Origin: Melieria omissa
Lineage: Eukaryota; Arthropoda; Insecta; Diptera; Ulidiidae
Assembly: GCA_963971225.1 (NCBI GenBank)
Contig: OZ020267.1
Span: forward strand, 66,058,577 to 66,122,576
DNA length: 64,000 bases
Direction of reading: 5' to 3'
Shown piece by piece: positions 10,978 to 22,135 of the stretch. The notes under the pieces were generated by a model that saw only the letters and a program-made list of their open reading frames with translations, did no database searches and had not been told where the DNA came from. A program made the position numbers and the translations under genes. The first letter of the stretch is position 1. Each line of letters opens with the position of its first letter.

Positions 10978-13900
10978 ATGTCTGACGGGCAAGGTTCAGA
11001 GAGTTGTGCTGTTTGTCGAGGCCCTGATGGTGGCCCGATGGTCCAATGCGATGTGTGTGATGAGTGGTCACATTTTGAATGCGTAGGCGTTTCGGAGGAG
11101 GTGTCCGCAACGGCCTGGAGCTGCAAACGTTGTACCGCTGCATCGACGACGAAGGCGACAGCGACACGGCAAATCACAGCGACGACAACAGACCAGCCGG
11201 CAGTCATGCAGGTAGAGGGGGGCGTCAAGGTGGGTGAACAGGTTGAGGTGATGAGCAAGTGCGATTCGGCAAAATCTAAACGTAATATGAAGCTTGATTT
11301 AATGCGTTTAGAAGAACAGAGAAAGGCCGAGCTTTTGTACGTCGAAAAGAAATATGCAATATTGCGTAGCTATAACGGTTCGGATGAGTCAGGAGGTGAA
11401 GATGATTTTCGCTCCATAGAGGAACATCGCGTGGCACAGTGGGCGAGTGGCAAGAGCGAGTTGGCTAGGGCAGGGGGCTGCAGAAAGGCGCTGGGTATAG
11501 ACCGTGGCGCCGCGTGGGCCGAGCCAGTAGCAACGTCGACAGGCCTTAGTGCTCAGCAGTTGAGTTCGCGACAGGTTGTTCCAAAAGACCTTCCTATATT
11601 TAGCGGTAAGGCCGAAGAATGGCCACTATTTATAAGCAGTTTTGAAAATTCAACCCGGCTTTGCGGATTTAGTGACGATGAAAATCTGCTCCGGCTGCAA
11701 GGCGCGCTACGAGGAAAGGCACTTGAGTACGTTGGTAGCAAGTTAATGATTCCTGCACTGGTTCCAGAGATTATATCCACACTTCGGATGGTATTCGGGA
11801 GACCTGAACACATCATTAATAGTGTGCTCGTAAAACTACGTGCGGCCCCACCAGTTAACGCCAACAAACTGGAGACCCTGATAGCGTTTTCACTGGAGGT
11901 AAGAAACTTGGCAGCAACCATGGAGGCTTCCGGACTGCAAGGTCATATGACTAACCCGTTGCTGATGCAAGAGTTGGTAGAGCGGCTGCCAGCGCCGATG
12001 CGGCTGCAGTGGGCTCTCTTTGCGAGGTCCTCCACAGGTCCTATTTTGAAGGTATTCAGTGAATATTTATTTGACTTGGCAGACGCCGCCAGCAGTGTGG
12101 CGACAATTTCAACAGCAGCGCAAGATGCGGAAAGACGTAAGATGCAACGCGTGGGGTTTCACCAGGAAGACTCCGAGGTTCTAAAGGATGATGCGCCCCA
12201 AGCGGGTAATTATAGAGCCTTAGCATGCTATTTGTGCGGCGAAGCGCATGTGTTGGTAAATTGTGGGAAATTTAAGAATTTAAATTACAATGAAAAATGG
12301 GAATCAGTTCGGGAGTTGAAGCTATGTCGGTCATGCCTGAAGAAGCATGACCCAAGAATCTGTAGAGAGCGTAGAGACTGCGGGGTAAACGGTTGTGTTA
12401 TTAAGCACCATCCACTACTACACAAGCCAGAGGAGGAGTCCCATGAAGCCCCTCCAAGGATGATTGCCATCCATCATCAGGCGACCTCGGACGTGCTGTA
12501 TAGAGTTGTGCCGATAACAATACATGGGAATGGCAATTCTTGCAACATTTACGCCTTTCTGGACGACGGCTCAGGCCCAACGCTTGTCGAAAGAAGCGTA
12601 CTGCAGCAGCTTAAACTGAAAGGTCTCGAAAAGGAACTATGCCTCAGATGGACGGACGGGACCATACGTACTGAAAAGAATTCGGAAATGTTGGATTTAG
12701 AGATTTCACCTCTCGGGAAGAAGAAGAAGCTAACGCTACGAGACATACGGTCTGTGGAAGCACTCGACCTACCTGAACAGACGCTTAATATGGAAGAGCT
12801 TGCCGACAAGTACACTCATCTCAGAGGACTTCCCGTCGATTCGTATAGAAACGTCAGACCGCGCATGATAATCGGGTTGAGCAATAAGAACGTCGCCATG
12901 CCATTGAGATTTAGAGAGGGAAAAGTGGATGAGCCGGCCGCCACAAAAACCCGTCTCGGATGGACGGTATATGGGGTCGTCAATCGGAGATTAGGCCACG
13001 TAGTTGACAGTTTACAACTACATGTATGCGAGTGCGATGATGACGTGGCGCTGCAGAAATTGATGATAGAAAGCATGACCGTCGAGAAGATGGATGACGA
13101 AAATGAACGACAAGCAAGAATTGATAATGAGCGTCAGATGAAGATACGAGAATACGTTAGCCGCGAGGGCGAAGCTTTCGTTGTGAGACTGCTTTGGAAG
13201 TCGGAAAAGGTAACGTTGCCAGACAATTACTCAATGGCTCTACAGAGATTGAGATGCTTTGAGAGAAAGCTAGCCAGAGATCCAGAGTTGCGAATCCGCG
13301 TCAACGCTCACATCGAGGCAATGGAAACTAAGGGTTACATACGAAGACTGAACCCCGCCGAGGTTATCGCAGACCACCCTCGAAAATGGAATCTGCCAAT
13401 ATTTGCCGTGCAAAATCCAAACAAGCCGCAGAAGGTAAGAGTTGTCTGGGATGCTGCTGCGCAGTTTGAAGGTGTATCTTTGAACGCATGTTTGGAAAAG
13501 GGACCTGATTTGTTAACCTCGTTGATTGCCGTGTTGTTTAACTTTAGAATTGGCAAAATAGGAATATGTGGCGACATCAGTGAAATGTTTCACCGAGTTT
13601 TCATGAATAAGGATGACCAGCAATCTCAACGGTTTTTGTGGCGAGGATGTGAGGTAACTCGGGCCCCAGACGTTTACGTATTGCAAGTGATGAGCTTCGG
13701 CGCAAGTTGCTCGCCAACGTTAGCTCAATTCGTAAAAAACCAGAATGCCGCAGAGTTCATCAATACGCATCCACGAGCTGTAAAGTCGATCGTAGAGAGG
13801 CATTACGTGGACGACATGTTGGATAGTGTCGACTCGGTTCAAGAGGCAATTGATTTAGCCAAGGACGTCCGCAGAATTCATAGAAATGCAAACTTTCACA

Positions 13901-14079
13901 TTCGTAACTGGCTGTCGAATTCAAGGGAGGTCATCGAAGCGCTCGGAGGTACAGAAGGCGCAGATAACTTTTGCAGTGCTGGGAAGCGAGTAGAACACGC
14001 CGTGGAGGCGGACAAGGTACTAGGAATGTGGTGGCAGACCTCCACCGACGTCTTTACCTTTAACCTGAAATTTACTTAA
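10978..14079 (+). pseudogene. BEL gag-pol part 1: PHD finger, gag, protease, reverse transcriptase
   Basis: An open frame of 1033 codons. Residues 10-52 form a C4HC3 PHD finger: Cys 10, 13, 24, 27, His 32, Cys 35, 49, 52. Residues about 200-390 resemble the Pao-type gag (DUF1759) region, starting near LPIFSGKAEEWPLF. Cysteine/histidine knuckles follow (CYLCGEAHVLVNC; CRSCLKKHDPRIC). The aspartic protease is marked by AFLDDGSG at about 527-534. The reverse transcriptase core has VVWDAAA, GDISEMF and the catalytic YVDD at about 943-946. The frame ends prematurely at 14079 because one base appears to be missing around 14074; the following frame continues the conserved protein without loss. Inference: otherwise functional gag-pol start. 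The ATG has a good context and begins 74 bp after the LTR. Confidence 0.93.
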
Positions 14080-14594
14080 GCGAAGAATTTAAGTCAAGCG
14101 AAGAAATACTACTAGGAGCTAGATTGCCAAGCAAGAGGGAGCTACTACGACTGCTGATGTCAATTTTCGACCCGCTGGGTTTCTTAACATTCTACCTAAT
14201 CGACATGAAAATACTGTTACAGAGAATTTGGCGCAGCGGAGTAGGATGGGATGAGACAATTCCTGGAGGTTTCGCCGAAGAATGGACGAGATGGCTGGCT
14301 TTACTCCCAAAAGTGCAAGACGTAAAGATACCCCGATGTTATTTTGGGAAGACAAGTAGCGAAGCCGGCAAATGCGAGCTACACGTATTTGTAGATGCAA
14401 GCGAGAGCGCATACGCCGCCGTTGCCTACCTAAGAGTAGAAACTGAGGACCATCAAGAAATCTCTCTAGTGTGCTCTAAGTCTAAAGTCGCTCCGCTACG
14501 GCCAATATCGATACCACGAATGGAACTCCTTGCTGCCGTGATGGGGGGCCCGTCTGGGAAACACTATAGTCAAGGCTCACGACTTAACGATTGA
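14080..14594 (+). pseudogene. BEL pol part 2: RT connection and RNase H start
   Basis: The continuation of pol in the next frame, open from about 14074. It contains SIFDPLGF and the RNase H-like HVFVDASESAYAAVAYLR and PRMELLAAV words, typical of the Pao peptidase_A17/RNase H segment. A run of six G at about 14542-14547, one base longer than the frame allows, shifts it; reading then ends at a stop at 14592-14594. The next part of the RNase H domain is found in the neighbouring frame. Confidence 0.88.
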
Positions 14595-16437
14595 ACGCGT
14601 TTATTATTGGACTGATTCAAAGACTGTCCTGTGGTGGATACGGTCAGATCCAAGAAGATACAAGCAGTTCGTTATGTTTCGCGTCGGAGAAATTCAAGAG
14701 ACCACGGAGATCGCGCAGTGGAACTATGTCCCCACGAGGCTGAATGTGGCCGATTTGGGAACCAAACGAGCTGGCGAACCAGATTTCAGCCCGACCGGGC
14801 GTTGGTTTGCGGGTCCTGAGTTCTTGAGAAACCCGAGGGATAGGTGGCCTAAGTTCCAGCCAAATGTGGAGCAGGAAGAAGAACCGGAGCTAAGAGGACG
14901 ACCACAGATGCAGCTAGTAGCAGCCCACGTTCGAGCAGAGTCAGCGGTGATAAATCCTGAACGTTTTTCAAAGTGGGAACGCTTAGTCCGGAGTACCGCA
15001 TACGCCAAACGATTTATAATGAAGTTGCAACGAACCGCAGTGACCGATAATATTTCGATAGAAGAGCTCAGCTGGAGCCAGCACTACCTATACCGCCTCG
15101 CGCAAGCCCAAGCCTTTCCCAATGAGATCAAACTGCTGCGACGAAATCCTCACTGTGCCTTCGCGAATACAAGCCCTTTGCGAAGGCTTTCACCGTTCCT
15201 TGACGAAACCATGACGTTGCGAATGCGAAGCCGCCTGGAGAGGGCGACGTGTGTGGACGATAGCGAAAAAAACCCTATTATATTACCGAAAAGTCACTAT
15301 GTAACCAGATTGGTTATTGATTGGTACCACAGAAAGTGGAAACACACGAATCATGAAACCGTGATCAATGAGATCTTCCAGAAATTCTACATTTCGGGAC
15401 TACGGACGCTCTTGAGGTCCGTCCGACACCACTGTCAGGCCTGCAAGAATCGTACCGTCGGCCCACGACCGCCCGAGATGGGCGTTCTCCCTGAAGCTCG
15501 TGTAGCAGCGTTTTCTCGACCATTCACCCACGTTGGCGTAGACTTTTTCGGCCCTTTCCTGGTAACCAGCGGTAGACGAACTGAGAAGCGCTATGGAGTC
15601 GTGTTTACTTGTATGACATGCCGCGCGGTGCATGTAGAGATGGCATACAGTCTTACCACAAGCTCATGTACTATCGTAATACGCAACTTCGTCGCTCGAC
15701 GGGGAACGCCGAGGGTCTTCTATAGTGACAACGGAACCAACCTTAAGGCTGCGGAAAAAGAACTGCGCACCGCGTTATCGCTGGTGAACTTCGGTGACCT
15801 GAAGGCTGAACTCGCCGGCTGCGAGACTGATTGGGTCTTCATTCCCCCCGCCGCTCCTCATATGGGGGGAGCCTGGGAGCGCATGGTGCGCTCGATCAAA
15901 ACCGTCATGTATCAGATAGTAACACCCGAGACCAAGCTTACGGATGAGAAGTTAAGCAACCTGTTTGCCGAAGTGGAGAGCATCGTCAACAGCCGACCAC
16001 TGACATACCTGTCGCTTGACACAGCTGAAGACGAGGCGCTGACCCCCAACCACTTTCTATTGGGGTCGTCGTCTGGGGGAAAACCACCGGGGGTGTTTGC
16101 CGAAACAGATCAGTATGTGAAGGCTTCCTGGCGGCACTCTCAATACCTGGCAGAAAGGTTCTGGAAGAGATGGGTCGCAGAAGTGCTGCCTATGATGACG
16201 CGAAAGACGAACTGGTACGAGAAGGCGAAACCGCTCGAGGAAGGCGATGTCGTCGTGATTGTTGACCCGAACTCACCGCGCTATTGCTGGCCAAAGGGCG
16301 TCGTTGTGGCCACTACTCCAGGGCGAGATGGACAGGTGAGAAGCGCGGTCGTAAGGACTCCTCACGGACAGTATCATCGACCGGCTGCGAAGATAGCGGT
16401 GCTGGACGTACGACGTGGCGGAGTGCCTGCAAGTTAG
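14595..16437 (+). pseudogene. BEL pol part 3: RNase H end and integrase
   Basis: This frame carries the end of RNase H (YYWTDSKTVLWWIR, then NVADLGTK), a zinc-binding HHCC segment (HRKWKHTNHE…CQACKNR), the integrase core with catalytic residues in VGVDFFGPF, YSDNGTNLK and GGAWERMV, and the basic C-terminal domain (DUF5641-like, ending about FWKRW…GDVVVIVDPN). The integrase catalytic D,D,E residues are all present. The frame is open to a stop at 16435-16437, 35 bp before the 3' LTR. Its reading frame is continuous, so only the two upstream one-base breaks separate it from gag. Confidence 0.93.
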
Positions 16438-16460
16438 GTATTCCATAACTGATGGAGATA

Positions 16461-16472
16461 CCGGGGGGAGGA
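16461..16472 (+). promoter_or_regulatory. Polypurine tract of BEL element
   Basis: A CC-G6-AGGA purine run abuts the TG of the 3' LTR, where plus-strand DNA synthesis is primed in LTR elements. Confidence 0.8.
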
Positions 16473-16723
16473 TGTTGGCAACTCCGCCAGCAAACCAAAC
16501 GAACTCAAAAATGTAAGAGCAAAATGCAACCCTGTGTGGGAAATTTTGTTAAATTGAAGAAAGCGAGCGGTGGCGCGACACCGATTTTGTGAGTTTATTT
16601 CTTTACTGTTTGTATGAAATTAATATTCTGCTTTTTAATAAAGTTTGAAGCAACATCCGGAATTCCCGTAGTTTCATTCAACGGATTCCGGCAGCTACCA
16701 GGAAGCGACATCGCTACACAACA
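16473..16723 (+). repeat. 3' LTR of BEL element
   Basis: Matches the 5' LTR base for base on reading and is followed by the GCAAT target duplication. Confidence 0.95.
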
Positions 16724-17306
16724 GCAATGAAACTTAGCATGAACCTATCATGTACTCATATCTTTCGACAGAGGGAATGGGGCAAGTATTAGACGAGGGG
16801 GCGTGGCACCACCCATACAAGCAAAATCTTTCAAATGGAATATTTTCCAAATTTTAAGTTGTACTACACTGAAATTTTGTATCCCGTCGTCCCATAGATG
16901 AGTCATTCTACTGATAAGATTTGATGGGCGTTGGACAAGGGGCGTGGCACATTTTTTGTGACCCAAACATGTTGCTGAACTATAAGTCGCTCAGCAATGA
17001 AACTTAGTACGAAACTACCATTTTCTCTTTCCACAGAGGGCATTAAATAAGGGGCAGGTATTGAATAAGAGGGCATGGCACCGCCCATATAATTTAAATC
17101 CGGTTCAAGCGCAGTCCATTTCTTTACTGAAACTTAGCAGCAACATTGCTTATTTGTGGGCCTCGATTGCGTTAATCAGTAGCTCCTCCTCTTCCTTCAG
17201 TTGGTTTTCTTTGTCAATTTGCATGGCCATAGATTCGCCATCTCGCGTATTTCATTATAAAATAACAACAAATGTCGTGCGAGACAAAGTTCGCGGGGTC
17301 AGCTAG

Positions 17307-19216
17307 TAATAATATTAATAAATCAGCTAGAAATGTCAATGATCTTATGCCAAATTCACACAAGGATTAAGTAACATATCCAAATTTTACACATAAAACG
17401 AAACCTGTGATCTGAAGCCTTGAACAAAACGAAGTCAAGGCAAGTTGACTATGCAAGGGCTCTGAAATTGGCAAGTGCCATGAAATTTAAAATAACTAAA
17501 CTTTCAGATAAGAAAAGATGAAAAATAATTAAACTTTCAGGCATTTAGACCAACGTTCTTTTCTCATTTTCAGAACTTTTGTCAGCAGCGCATCGGAGAG
17601 GAAGCATTGACAACAGTCAAGTTTTGCTTTTCACCCAATCAAGTTTTGAACCCACCAGCAATGCAACTGAATGAATGTTGGTCATCACAAAGTCTCTTAA
17701 TACCAACAACTTCTTCAAAATATTTTTTTTACTTCAAATTATCAACTCCCCCCCTCCCCCCCTTACACAAACGACAGCCATTATGTCAACAATTAGCCGA
17801 AGGCAACCAAACACATTAACTAAAAAAGAACCCAAGCAGCCAAGGTCCAACAATTTTTTTGTTTAGTAAATTGATATAATTTTAAAAGGAAACAGTCCAC
17901 ACTTTCATATAATTTTGTGCACTTCGGAGTAGCTAATTAGCATTTTCCATGAAAAAGCGTAAGGTAACAAAAAAATATATATACAAGAAAATCGCGAGAA
18001 CTGACCAAGAGAGAAAGGCAAAGCATGAGACATTAGCATTGCCAACAGTAAAGGGGCAAGAGGTGGATACGGGGCGCCAAGGGTTACAGGTATTGCATTA
18101 CTAGTCAGCAGTCAGCCGGCAGCAAAGTGCTAGCAAGAAGCTACAAAACGAAAGGAAATAGCAAACAAAGTAAAAAACAACTGATGGTTGCGAAAAAAAA
18201 ACAATAATAATCTAAAGGAATTTCGACTCGTTTGGCAAAAACTCGACGCGACACGACGCAACGCAAAGCGACACAACATGGACAGGCAACACGCAAAGTG
18301 TCGGCACATACCGGCACCGACACCGACACCGGCACCAGCACTAGTAAACGCAAACAAGGGCAAACCGGAGAGCTGGAAAGTCGCACAGCCAACAGCAGCG
18401 GCTAGAACAACGACGTCCAAAGCAAGAACAAAACAGCGCAGCCAACTAAATAATAACAATAGTTGCTAATAAAAAATACCGCAGCGACGAAGATGACGAC
18501 GACGACCGGAGCAACTCGATGACGGCAGACCGCTTGCAAGGGCGGAGAGGGGTTGCCTAGCTGGCTGGTTAGTTGGCGCGTCGAGCTGAGCTGAGCTGAG
18601 CACAGCGGAGCGAAGCTGATGACTGCGCGCTGTCAAGTTAGCAGCAAATCAACGACCTACGACACTACTACTAAAACTACTTAAACAACAACAACTACAA
18701 CAACAGCACACTGCATCCACGCCAAGGAAACTTTGCAGCATTCCGGTAGCGCTGGCAAAGACCAGATGAAGATACAACAGCTGGCAGCCAGCGAAGCACT
18801 GACCAAAGCAAGCGACGCCGACTAAGGCGTGTGGCGAAGTGTGCGAGCAGAGTGCAATGCAAGCGGACCGAAGAGTTAAAAAAGTATATATATTATATAC
18901 ACATCTGAAGATGCTGAAGGAGAGAAGAAGAAAATCGGAAGAGTGTGATAAGAACTCGATCGATTGTCACATATAAAAGTTGATTGTTTTTTGCATTTGA
19001 ATACTCATGTCAGACGCAACAATGATGTGCTGGAAAATGACGCAAGGAAATGAAACTGAAGTTGGAAATCTTAACGAGAAATGTCTCAATTGCGGGCAGC
19101 CAAAGAAGGAAGAGGGAAACAGAAAGGAAATAAAATGGAATAGAATTAAACATGAACTTTTTACATTACTTCAGTGGGACTCGACGAGGTTATATATTAT
19201 TAATTATTTGCCTTAA
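17307..19216. other. Non-coding stretch; no gene seen
   Basis: A/C-rich and CAA-rich sequence, a GAGCT tandem run at about 18582-18600, and no frame with gene-like composition. The frames at 18130-18470 are low-complexity. Confidence 0.5.
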
Positions 19217-19973
19217 CCCTTTCGCTACAGATTTTTACTGGGGAAAATTAAAATTTTTAATTTTACGTTTTAAGTTTCTATTTGATTATATTGACAACAT
19301 TTCATAAAATTTTTTTTAATTTTTATACTCGGACCCTGTACTTCAGAGTGTTTTTCCATGAGAGAAACCACATTGTTGTGTCTGTAATAATGACTTAAAC
19401 ATAAAACTTTTTACGCATAACAAAAATTTAAATATTTCTTCATTTACTTCAGTCAAAATTAAAAAAAAAAAGTATTTAAATTGAAAGAAAACGTCAAATT
19501 AAAGAGTTATATAATTGTTCTGCTTTTTCAGCCCTTGCTATGTCAAGATATACAGTAGTGTCTGGGTATGGTGAACCCCCTATATAGTGAACACCTCGAT
19601 ATAGTGAACACCCAAATTTTGACATCGAGCCTCTAAATATGGAAACAAAATTTCAAACAAAAAACAAAAAGTGTATTTTGAGCAAATAAACGAGTTTTTG
19701 AACAAAAATGTTAACCTTGATATAGTGAACATCCTCAATACAGTGAACAGGCCTTGCAATAATTAGTTCACTATATCCAGACACCACTGTACCATTAAAA
19801 AAACGTGTATACTTCTCTTCTTTAAACTTAAATATTCAGTTTATTAATTTCGTATTTTTCCTAAAACTTCAAACTATTTTAAGAACCAACAAAAAATTTA
19901 TTCTTGAAACCACAGAAGGTTCAGACGTCCACCAAGTAGCATTTTGCCATATGACAACAAAATAGCGAAAGGG
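19217..19973. mobile_element. TTAA-flanked element carrying a nested MITE
   Basis: Ends CCCTTTCGCTA and TAGCGAAAGGG are inverted repeats, bounded by TTAA at 19213-19216 and 19974-19977: a piggyBac-type target and terminus. Subtracting the nested 237-bp MITE and its TA leaves about 520 bp. No transposase frame is seen. It is related at its tips to the element at 5595-5831. Confidence 0.82.
19553..19789. mobile_element. TA-flanked MITE (CAGTGGTGTCTGG ends), copy 2, nested
   Basis: It matches 6454-6690 over its whole 237-bp length with few differences and is flanked by TA (19551-19552, 19790-19791). Its position inside the TTAA element shows it inserted later. Confidence 0.88.
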
Positions 19974-19977
19974 TTAA

Positions 19978-21204
19978 TGCCAGTAAGAATTCGCTAAAAA
20001 TTTCAATGTACTCGATGGCACTTCAACAAGTTGAAAGTTGGAACTCTTAATTGGCAAACGGACAAGAGCAAACATTGAAGGAACTATTTCACACGCAAGA
20101 AAGACATAAAAGTGCTATAAATCGCTTATAAATTTGTACAACATTTTAAACGAATGAAATGGACGGATATGGAAGACAGCAATGGCACAGTGACAACAAT
20201 GCGTACGCAACGACGACTGCACAGCCGGTTAAATGGGCCAAAAGCAGCGAACAACGACTGCGACCATGTCAGAGGTGAGGAACGTCCGAGGGCGCATATG
20301 CAGACGGCTTAACTTTAAGTTAATGCAAAGACAAACTGAAAAAAATTCCGAACAAAAATCAACAAAGAAATGCAAATCGCAAACACAATACAAAAGCAGC
20401 AAGAACCACAAAAAAACAAGAATGTTAAATATGAAATATTGATTGGAAAAGTATTGAGGAAAGCGCTGCGTGCGGGTGACACTACTGCAGTCTGGGGCTG
20501 TTGCTGTTGTTGTTGCTGCCATTGTCCGCATGCTGCTGCTGCTGCTGACACGAGCACGTCAGTCACTAAAGTTTGACGCTATTGTTTTTATTGTTGTCGT
20601 TGTATATTGCCGCTTTATTGATTTGCGCAAAATTGTAAAGCAACGACTTAAGCACAACGACAACGACTACAGTAATAGCAACAACAACAATAACACAAAC
20701 AGCAATAGCAGTAAGACTAAACAAGCGATTAAAAAAAGGCAACAAAAAACTTGCCATAGTTAGGGCAAATTTGTATTTGTAAATATATTTGTTTATTGTT
20801 ATAACTGGCATCGGTGTGCGGCGTGCGGCGGCAGCGTGTGTTATGCAAATTGGCGCACGAGTGCAATGCACTGACGACGCGCGCGCAACACTGGACAGCG
20901 CTGCGCTATGACTGTGTCGATGTGGAGTTGCAGGGCGTGCATGATGCAGCAAAAAAACTGCTGCTAATAAACTGCACTTTAAACGGCACTAAGGTGTGAA
21001 AACCACATGAGTTGTGGTGTGTAAAAATTTCACTGCGACAAAAACTCAAATGGAATCTTAAACGAGCCATTCAACTGTTTTGCCAACTGATGCAGTTCGA
21101 ATTCTAAAAGTTACAGTTGAGTTCAAGCGCCTACAGTAACAAGAAATTGTAGTAATGATATATCATTATTGGCCAGCCACACACACACACACATACACTA
21201 TATA
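19978..21204. other. Non-coding stretch with CAG/CAA tracts
   Basis: CTG and CAA runs at about 20500-20550 and 20640-20720, and a CA microsatellite at 21179-21194. No gene is supported. Confidence 0.5.
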
Positions 21205-21823
21205 TAGGGTGTTTTTTTTAGAGGTTTGTTTTTCGAATAGAGATAAAACTGGCATTTTGTGGTCAAATCTGGCAACTCTAATGTCATTTATGTTCAGTTT
21301 GGTTTGCCATTTCATCATGAACAGGTTGACAAAAGAACGACGCTTGCAAATCGTGCAAATTTATTTCGAAAATAATGGTTCAGTTCGCGAAGTTTACCGC
21401 AAGCTCCGTCCATTTTATGGTCGACATAATCGTCCATCAGAGCAAAATCGGTCCATCCATCGGTTAACCATGGGTCGTTTTCGCACTACGTTTACTCTAT
21501 GTGATAATACGCATCCGCAGAGACGTCGAACAGTGCGCACCGAAGAAACAATTGCCGCTGTAGAGCAAAATGTTGAAGAGGACCCGAATGAATCGATTCG
21601 CCACCGTGCACAGCAATTGGAGCTTTGTCCATCAACTTTAAAAATTGGACCTGTAGAATTGGCTTTATTCGAGCCAGCCGAGGCGGCCATATGCCCGAAA
21701 TCATATTTAAACATTAATGGCATAAAATTATCCTTCCAATAAAGCCAAATTGATGGACATTAAAACGATTTTCTTGTGTTTTATTTCAATTCGAAGTTCT
21801 ATACCTCTAAAAAAAACATCCTA
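21205..21823 (+). mobile_element. Internally deleted Tc1/mariner-type element, 619 bp
   Basis: Near-identical inverted ends (TAGGGTGTTTTTTTTAGAGG at the left, complement of TAGGATGTTTTTTTTAGAGG at the right) with TA beside each end. It carries the N-terminal part of a transposase frame and lacks the catalytic half, so it cannot move by itself. Confidence 0.85.
21317..21742 (+). pseudogene. Truncated Tc1/mariner-type transposase
   Basis: The frame starts MNRLTKERRLQIVQIYFENN, a helix-turn-helix N-terminus typical of insect Tc1/mariner relatives with long spacing between catalytic residues. A second DNA-binding segment follows (RTEETIAAVEQNVEEDPNES…). After about 110 residues the usual sequence ends at an internal deletion and the frame runs into sequence from the other end of the element. 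The catalytic aspartates are missing. A related but different deleted copy is at 26636-27553. Confidence 0.8.
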
Positions 21824-22135
21824 TACCTTATTCAAACGAAGACGTGCTTTCGCACCTGTCTCAATTCCTCTGGGTGCCCTTTACGCACACAGCACTGTCC
21901 TAAAAGGCCAAATATATTTTATGCATATCAACAACACAATTACTCCCGAAACCATGAATTGTTTGGCATGCGAGCAGTTTCACGATTGTAGGCAAAACGA
22001 GCGCAGCAACGCGATAATTGCATATTTGTGTGTTTGCTTTAATGAATTGGAAATAATTCCCCATAGTCGAATAATGAATGCACGCACATATGTGCAAACG
22101 TTTGCGATACACTTGAACGTAACACACTTTCGTGT
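21824..22135. other. Short non-coding spacer
   Basis: No gene or repeat recognised. Confidence 0.4.

Larger units (their letters stand above)
10654..16723 (+). mobile_element. BEL/Pao LTR retrotransposon, 6070 bp, recent insertion
   Basis: Two 251-bp LTRs, identical as far as I can read, bound the element. A 5-bp target duplication GCAAT flanks it (10649-10653 and 16724-16728). LTRs start TG and end CA. A polypurine tract (CCGGGGGGAGGA) lies just before the 3' LTR. The internal region encodes gag, protease, reverse transcriptase, RNase H and integrase in the order typical of BEL/Pao. No env-like frame follows integrase. The insertion is within the Helitron. The pol frame is broken twice, by one-base changes near 14074 and near 14542, despite the identical LTRs. 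Confidence 0.96.
10460..17306 (+). mobile_element. Non-autonomous Helitron, split by a BEL retrotransposon
   Basis: The left end begins TCTTATATATAAAATTCTCG and the right end is GGGGTCAGCTAG followed by T, with an A before the TC: the A/T insertion, 5' TC and 3' CTAG of Helitrons. A weak GCGA…TCGC hairpin lies at about 17278-17295, upstream of CTAG. Insect-Helitron words such as CCGATTTTTATGAAATTT and repeated GGGCGTGGCAC are present. Removing the inserted LTR element leaves about 770 bp with no Rep/helicase frame. Internal direct repeats (CTGAACTATAAGTC…CAGCAATGAAACTTAG) occur at about 10631 and 16975. The 12-base word TCTTATATATAA is duplicated at 10448, so the true start could be 12 bp further left. 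Confidence 0.85.

Noticed and set aside
18130..18470. Overlapping frames of 83-109 codons
   Set aside because: Low-complexity sequence (ACC/GAC repeats) read on both strands; no homology recognised.
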